A stretch of 64,000 bases of DNA. Origin: Aquimarina mytili. GTDB taxonomy: Bacteria; Bacteroidota; Bacteroidia; Flavobacteriales; Flavobacteriaceae. This document shows positions 61,666 to 64,000 of the stretch, in pieces. Location: the NCBI RefSeq assembly GCF_016735115.1, contig NZ_JAERQJ010000003.1:806001-870000 (forward strand). The letters run 5' to 3'. The position numbers were made by a program, and so were the translations under genes. Positions within the stretch are counted from its first letter, which is position 1. Every line of letters begins with the position of its first letter. Under the pieces are notes generated by a model. The model saw only the letters and a program-made list of their open reading frames with translations, ran no database searches and was not told the origin of the DNA.

Positions 61666-62553
61666 TTATAGCTTCCCCTTAAACCAGTCCATAAATTCTT
61701 GTTTTTTATATCTACTGATATTTATTTGAAAAGCTTTTTTGTTGGCAATAGTAGGTTTAAGTAGCACCGATAATTTTCCATTTTCTATGGACTGTACTTG
61801 TTCAATAGAACGGACATGAAGAATGGTTTGTCTATTGGCTCTATAAAAGCTTTGTTCGCTGACTTCATTTTCAACTTCATTTAAAGTGAAATCAGTAACA
61901 ATTGAAGTCCCATCGGTTTTTACAATAGATACTATTTTGTTTTCACTATATATAAAGGCAATTTCAGGATACTTAACTAATGTTATTTTACCACCTTGTT
62001 GAACTTTAAGTGTCCCTTTTATTGAGGTCAGCTTGTGAAGTTTATAAATATCGGTTGAAAATAAAAGAGCAATTACAAGAGTGTTGATTAGTAGAGTAAC
62101 TGAAAGTCCGGTAAGTAGATAATAAAAGTTGTATCCTACAGATCCATTAACCAGCACATTTGCACTATAATACAAGGGGATATATAGTATGGTAATATAC
62201 CCTAAAGTAGAAAATAGGAAACGTAATAGTATTTGTGCGTTAATTTTTTTAGTGAAGTATTTGTTTCTAAAATATTTGAAATTAAATTTAGCGATAAGAA
62301 TTATTATAGTTCCCGCAATAATTGATACAGTAATAGGAATTAAAGGAAATTTGTAGTCTTTATGAAAAGGGAAATTTTCTGGCTCAGTAAGGTGATTGAC
62401 TAAAATAGACAGTAGTATAAGTATTAAACCATTTCTAACCCAAAAATTTGAAAAATTAATATGTTGTTTAAAAGAGTTAATTATTACTTTCATTAAAAAT
62501 TTTAATCTATCGTCTTGGTTTTTTTGCTTATGTATAATGTTAAATGTAAACAT
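61666..62553 (-). CDS. Membrane-anchored LytTR transcriptional regulator
   Basis: A 295-residue protein with four N-terminal membrane helices (about residues 43-180: GLILILLSILVNHL, IPITVSIIAGTIIILIA, FLFSTLGYITILYIPLYYSA, LTGLSVTLLINTLVIALLF) and a C-terminal LytTR domain (VKYPEIAFIYSENKIVSIV, SFYRANRQTILHVRSIEQV). ATG at 62551-62553 is the first start; an internal ATG at residue 21 (MKVIINS) would remove a basic leader. This one-component membrane regulator type binds paired direct repeats; no matching pair is visible at its own promoter. Confidence 0.88.
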   Translation of the reverse strand: MFTFNIIHKQKNQDDRLKFLMKVIINSFKQHINFSNFWVRNGLILILLSILVNHLTEPENFPFHKDYKFPLIPITVSIIAGTIIILIAKFNFKYFRNKYFTKKINAQILLRFLFSTLGYITILYIPLYYSANVLVNGSVGYNFYYLLTGLSVTLLINTLVIALLFSTDIYKLHKLTSIKGTLKVQQGGKITLVKYPEIAFIYSENKIVSIVKTDGTSIVTDFTLNEVENEVSEQSFYRANRQTILHVRSIEQVQSIENGKLSVLLKPTIANKKAFQINISRYKKQEFMDWFKGKL

Positions 62554-62784
62554 CTGTGCGTGCAGAAGGTCAGAGGTCTTCGATTAAGCACAAGGAATTA
62601 CATTTTTTAATTGGAATGTAAAATAATAAAATTTATGATGTTGTTCTCATAAATACAAAACTCCCTTTGCTCAAAGCACTTAATAATATTGTGTTTATAT
62701 CGTGTTAGCAATAGTATTTGGTCTATTCATAATCTATAAATACTCCTATTTTTTATAATTCTTGCCAAAAAATGAAAAGTGGTC

Positions 62785-63261
62785 TTATGGAAAATCATTT
62801 TTCAACTTTCTTCGCTCCAAAAACTCTTCTAAGGTTTCCCAAATAGCTGGTAAATATTCAAAGCTAGTAGCATATTCAAATTCTATAATTTCACCAGAAT
62901 CCAGCTTTTCTTTACCTAATAAATAATAACTATCTCCAACATGATAGCTGAAATATTTTTTTGCGGAAGTGAAAATTATTGTATCTCCAATTTTATATTT
63001 TTTAAGTATAGTTTTATCATTTTCAAAAGCTTCTTCAGAAGAAACATCAATATAATAATCGCTAAATCTATTTACGCTCTTTGCACTTCGCTTTAATGCT
63101 GATGGTTGTTTAACCAAAAAAGGGTTATTTAAGTAACCTTTAAATGGCATATGTTGAGAAAGATTAGTAGTTGATGAATACGCTATAAACCAAATGAATA
63201 GAACAACACATACAAGTGTTGTAATTATTATACCCAACATAACCATCCTAAATTTCTTCAT
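62785..63261 (-). CDS. Membrane-anchored hypothetical protein
   Basis: A 158-residue protein with one N-terminal membrane anchor (MVMLGIIITTLVCVVLFIWFIAYSS) and a periplasmic, beta-rich tail (KIGDTIIFTSAKKYFSYHVGDSYYLLG). No family recognised. In the unidirectional accessory run; flanked by gaps of 231 nt and 166 nt. Confidence 0.65.
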   Translation of the reverse strand: MKKFRMVMLGIIITTLVCVVLFIWFIAYSSTTNLSQHMPFKGYLNNPFLVKQPSALKRSAKSVNRFSDYYIDVSSEEAFENDKTILKKYKIGDTIIFTSAKKYFSYHVGDSYYLLGKEKLDSGEIIEFEYATSFEYLPAIWETLEEFLERRKLKNDFP

Positions 63262-63427
63262 CTCTTATATCTCATGTTTTAAAAGTTCATTCTTTTAGAT
63301 TGAACCTTACCCTTATAGTAAATGGGCAGTTATCATAGGGGGTGAAATTATTACCACCGCCAAATATAATAAAACATAGTTACCCCAAAGGACAACTATG
63401 TCTTGTCATATAGTGTCAGCAGCTTTT

Positions 63428-64000
63428 TTATTTTTCCCATATTTTCTTAATTAATTTAAGTACTGGTAAATCCTTAAAATTAATTTTAGCATCATTATAA
63501 ATATTAATATTGAAAAGAGATTCTACATCGTTTGTACTTTCTTTTTCGTTTGTACTTTCTTTTTCAGATTCTGTTTTCTTCAACCATTTTGCCCGTTCAA
63601 TTTCCCATCTTTCAAAGTCATTCATTGGTTGCTTTAAACTTTTACCTCCTTTATGTGGGTATTGTAAATAATTACTTGAAGGTTTAGGAAGTTTATTTTC
63701 GCACTCCTTAGAACATAAATTAACTAATAGAGGAAGAACGTCTGTCCCCACGCCCAAAGAGATCCATAACTGATTAGTTTCTGTATAATCCATTTCTTTT
63801 TCACACACACTACAAGTTAAGATCTTACCATCATATCTTACTGGATTATTTGTTAGTTCAGGAAAAGGTTTTCTATACTTATAATTTCCATAAAGAGCTC
63901 GGGTACTTACTCTACTGTCTTTTAGATTTTTACATTTTGTGATCTCATATGGAAACCAATGTAAGTTGTAAGATGTATATGGGTCAAAATATTCTAAAGA
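63428..64000 (-). CDS. Zinc-ribbon-like hypothetical protein (5' end outside window)
   Basis: The frame is open from the stop at 63428 to the window end (at least 190 codons), so the gene starts beyond 64000; a GTG at 63808 is probably internal. The visible N-terminal part reads YNLHWFPYEITKCKN, TRALYGNYKYRKPFPEL and VRYDGKILTCSVCEKEMDY. A CxxC (SVC) and a later CSKEC make a zinc-ribbon-like pair. A low-complexity insert of Lys/Glu/Ser/Thr repeats (KESTNEKESTND) precedes a short C-terminus. No family recognised. Confidence 0.7.
   Translation of the reverse strand, partial: SLEYFDPYTSYNLHWFPYEITKCKNLKDSRVSTRALYGNYKYRKPFPELTNNPVRYDGKILTCSVCEKEMDYTETNQLWISLGVGTDVLPLLVNLCSKECENKLPKPSSNYLQYPHKGGKSLKQPMNDFERWEIERAKWLKKTESEKESTNEKESTNDVESLFNINIYNDAKINFKDLPVLKLIKKIWEK

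Noticed and set aside
62554-62784. Further cassette repeat upstream of the LytTR membrane regulator gene
   Set aside because: GTGTTAGCAATAG near 62702 faintly resembles the repeat ends, but the match to R1-R4 is too weak to list.

Overview
The window reads as chromosomal DNA from a marine-type member of the Flavobacteriaceae (Bacteroidota). This is inferred from low G+C, genes almost without Shine-Dalgarno sequences, promoter elements of the TTTG / TAnnTTTG type, two very large secreted proteins and an amidase ending in type IX secretion (T9SS) sorting tails, many SPII lipoproteins, a CrtY-type lycopene cyclase, and families typical of this group (DUF6090, DUF6326, LytTR kinase/regulator pairs). 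An Aquimarina-like genome is my best guess; the genus is inference. No rRNA, phage, insertion sequence or CRISPR array is visible. The only tRNA is tRNA-Asn(GTT).

Layout. 1-2.1 kb: 3' part of a TPR hybrid histidine kinase cut by the window edge. 2.2-10 kb (minus): a cytochrome P450, then a run of alpha-2-macroglobulin lipoprotein, GNAT and ABM monooxygenase. 10.1-12.2 kb (minus): a TIR-domain protein 4 nt upstream of a lipoprotein isoaspartyl peptidase/asparaginase, probably one transcript; the divergent promoter region to a PA0069-type radical SAM gene carries twin palindromes. 13.4-15.8 kb (minus): plsC, soluble acyl-ACP desaturase and HD hydrolase, a compact lipid operon. 16-20 kb: bacilliredoxin, DjlA-like chaperone, crtY, small secreted protein, EamA transporter. 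20.1-24.9 kb: feoA-feoB with a 50-residue FeoB-associated Cys-rich protein, a Sco1-like copper protein, rseP, then tRNA-Asn. 25.4-33.6 kb (plus): two giant T9SS cargo proteins (ELWxxDGT repeats; BNR propellers), each followed by a strong hairpin terminator. 33.7-33.95 kb: an unexplained G+C-rich cluster of short repeats.

34-41.6 kb: lipoprotein, VOC and DCC proteins, a MacB/LolCDE-like ABC pair, TfoX-N, DUF2461, VOC and a helical protein. 41.6-46.3 kb: a LytS/LytTR two-component pair. Two secreted-protein genes beside it carry near-identical paired direct repeats at exactly the same distance from their start codons, which looks like a local LytTR regulon. 46.4-48.7 kb: T9SS-exported N-acetylmuramoyl-L-alanine amidase. 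49.0-49.2 kb: remnant of a lipoprotein gene with a large internal deletion.

49.4-64 kb: about 17 genes, all on the minus strand, mostly small accessory proteins (SnoaL, DJ-1, Crp, DUF6090, esterase, GNAT, GH31 + Gfo/Idh, lipocalin-like, DUF6326, DUF7079-like, methyltransferase, CPBP, LytTR). Between 58.7 and 60.7 kb the genes are separated by related repeats. Two of these repeats begin exactly at the stop codon of the preceding gene, so this stretch looks like a cassette-type array that is not a canonical integron. That array, the LytTR site pair and the TIR-asparaginase operon are the most interesting items.
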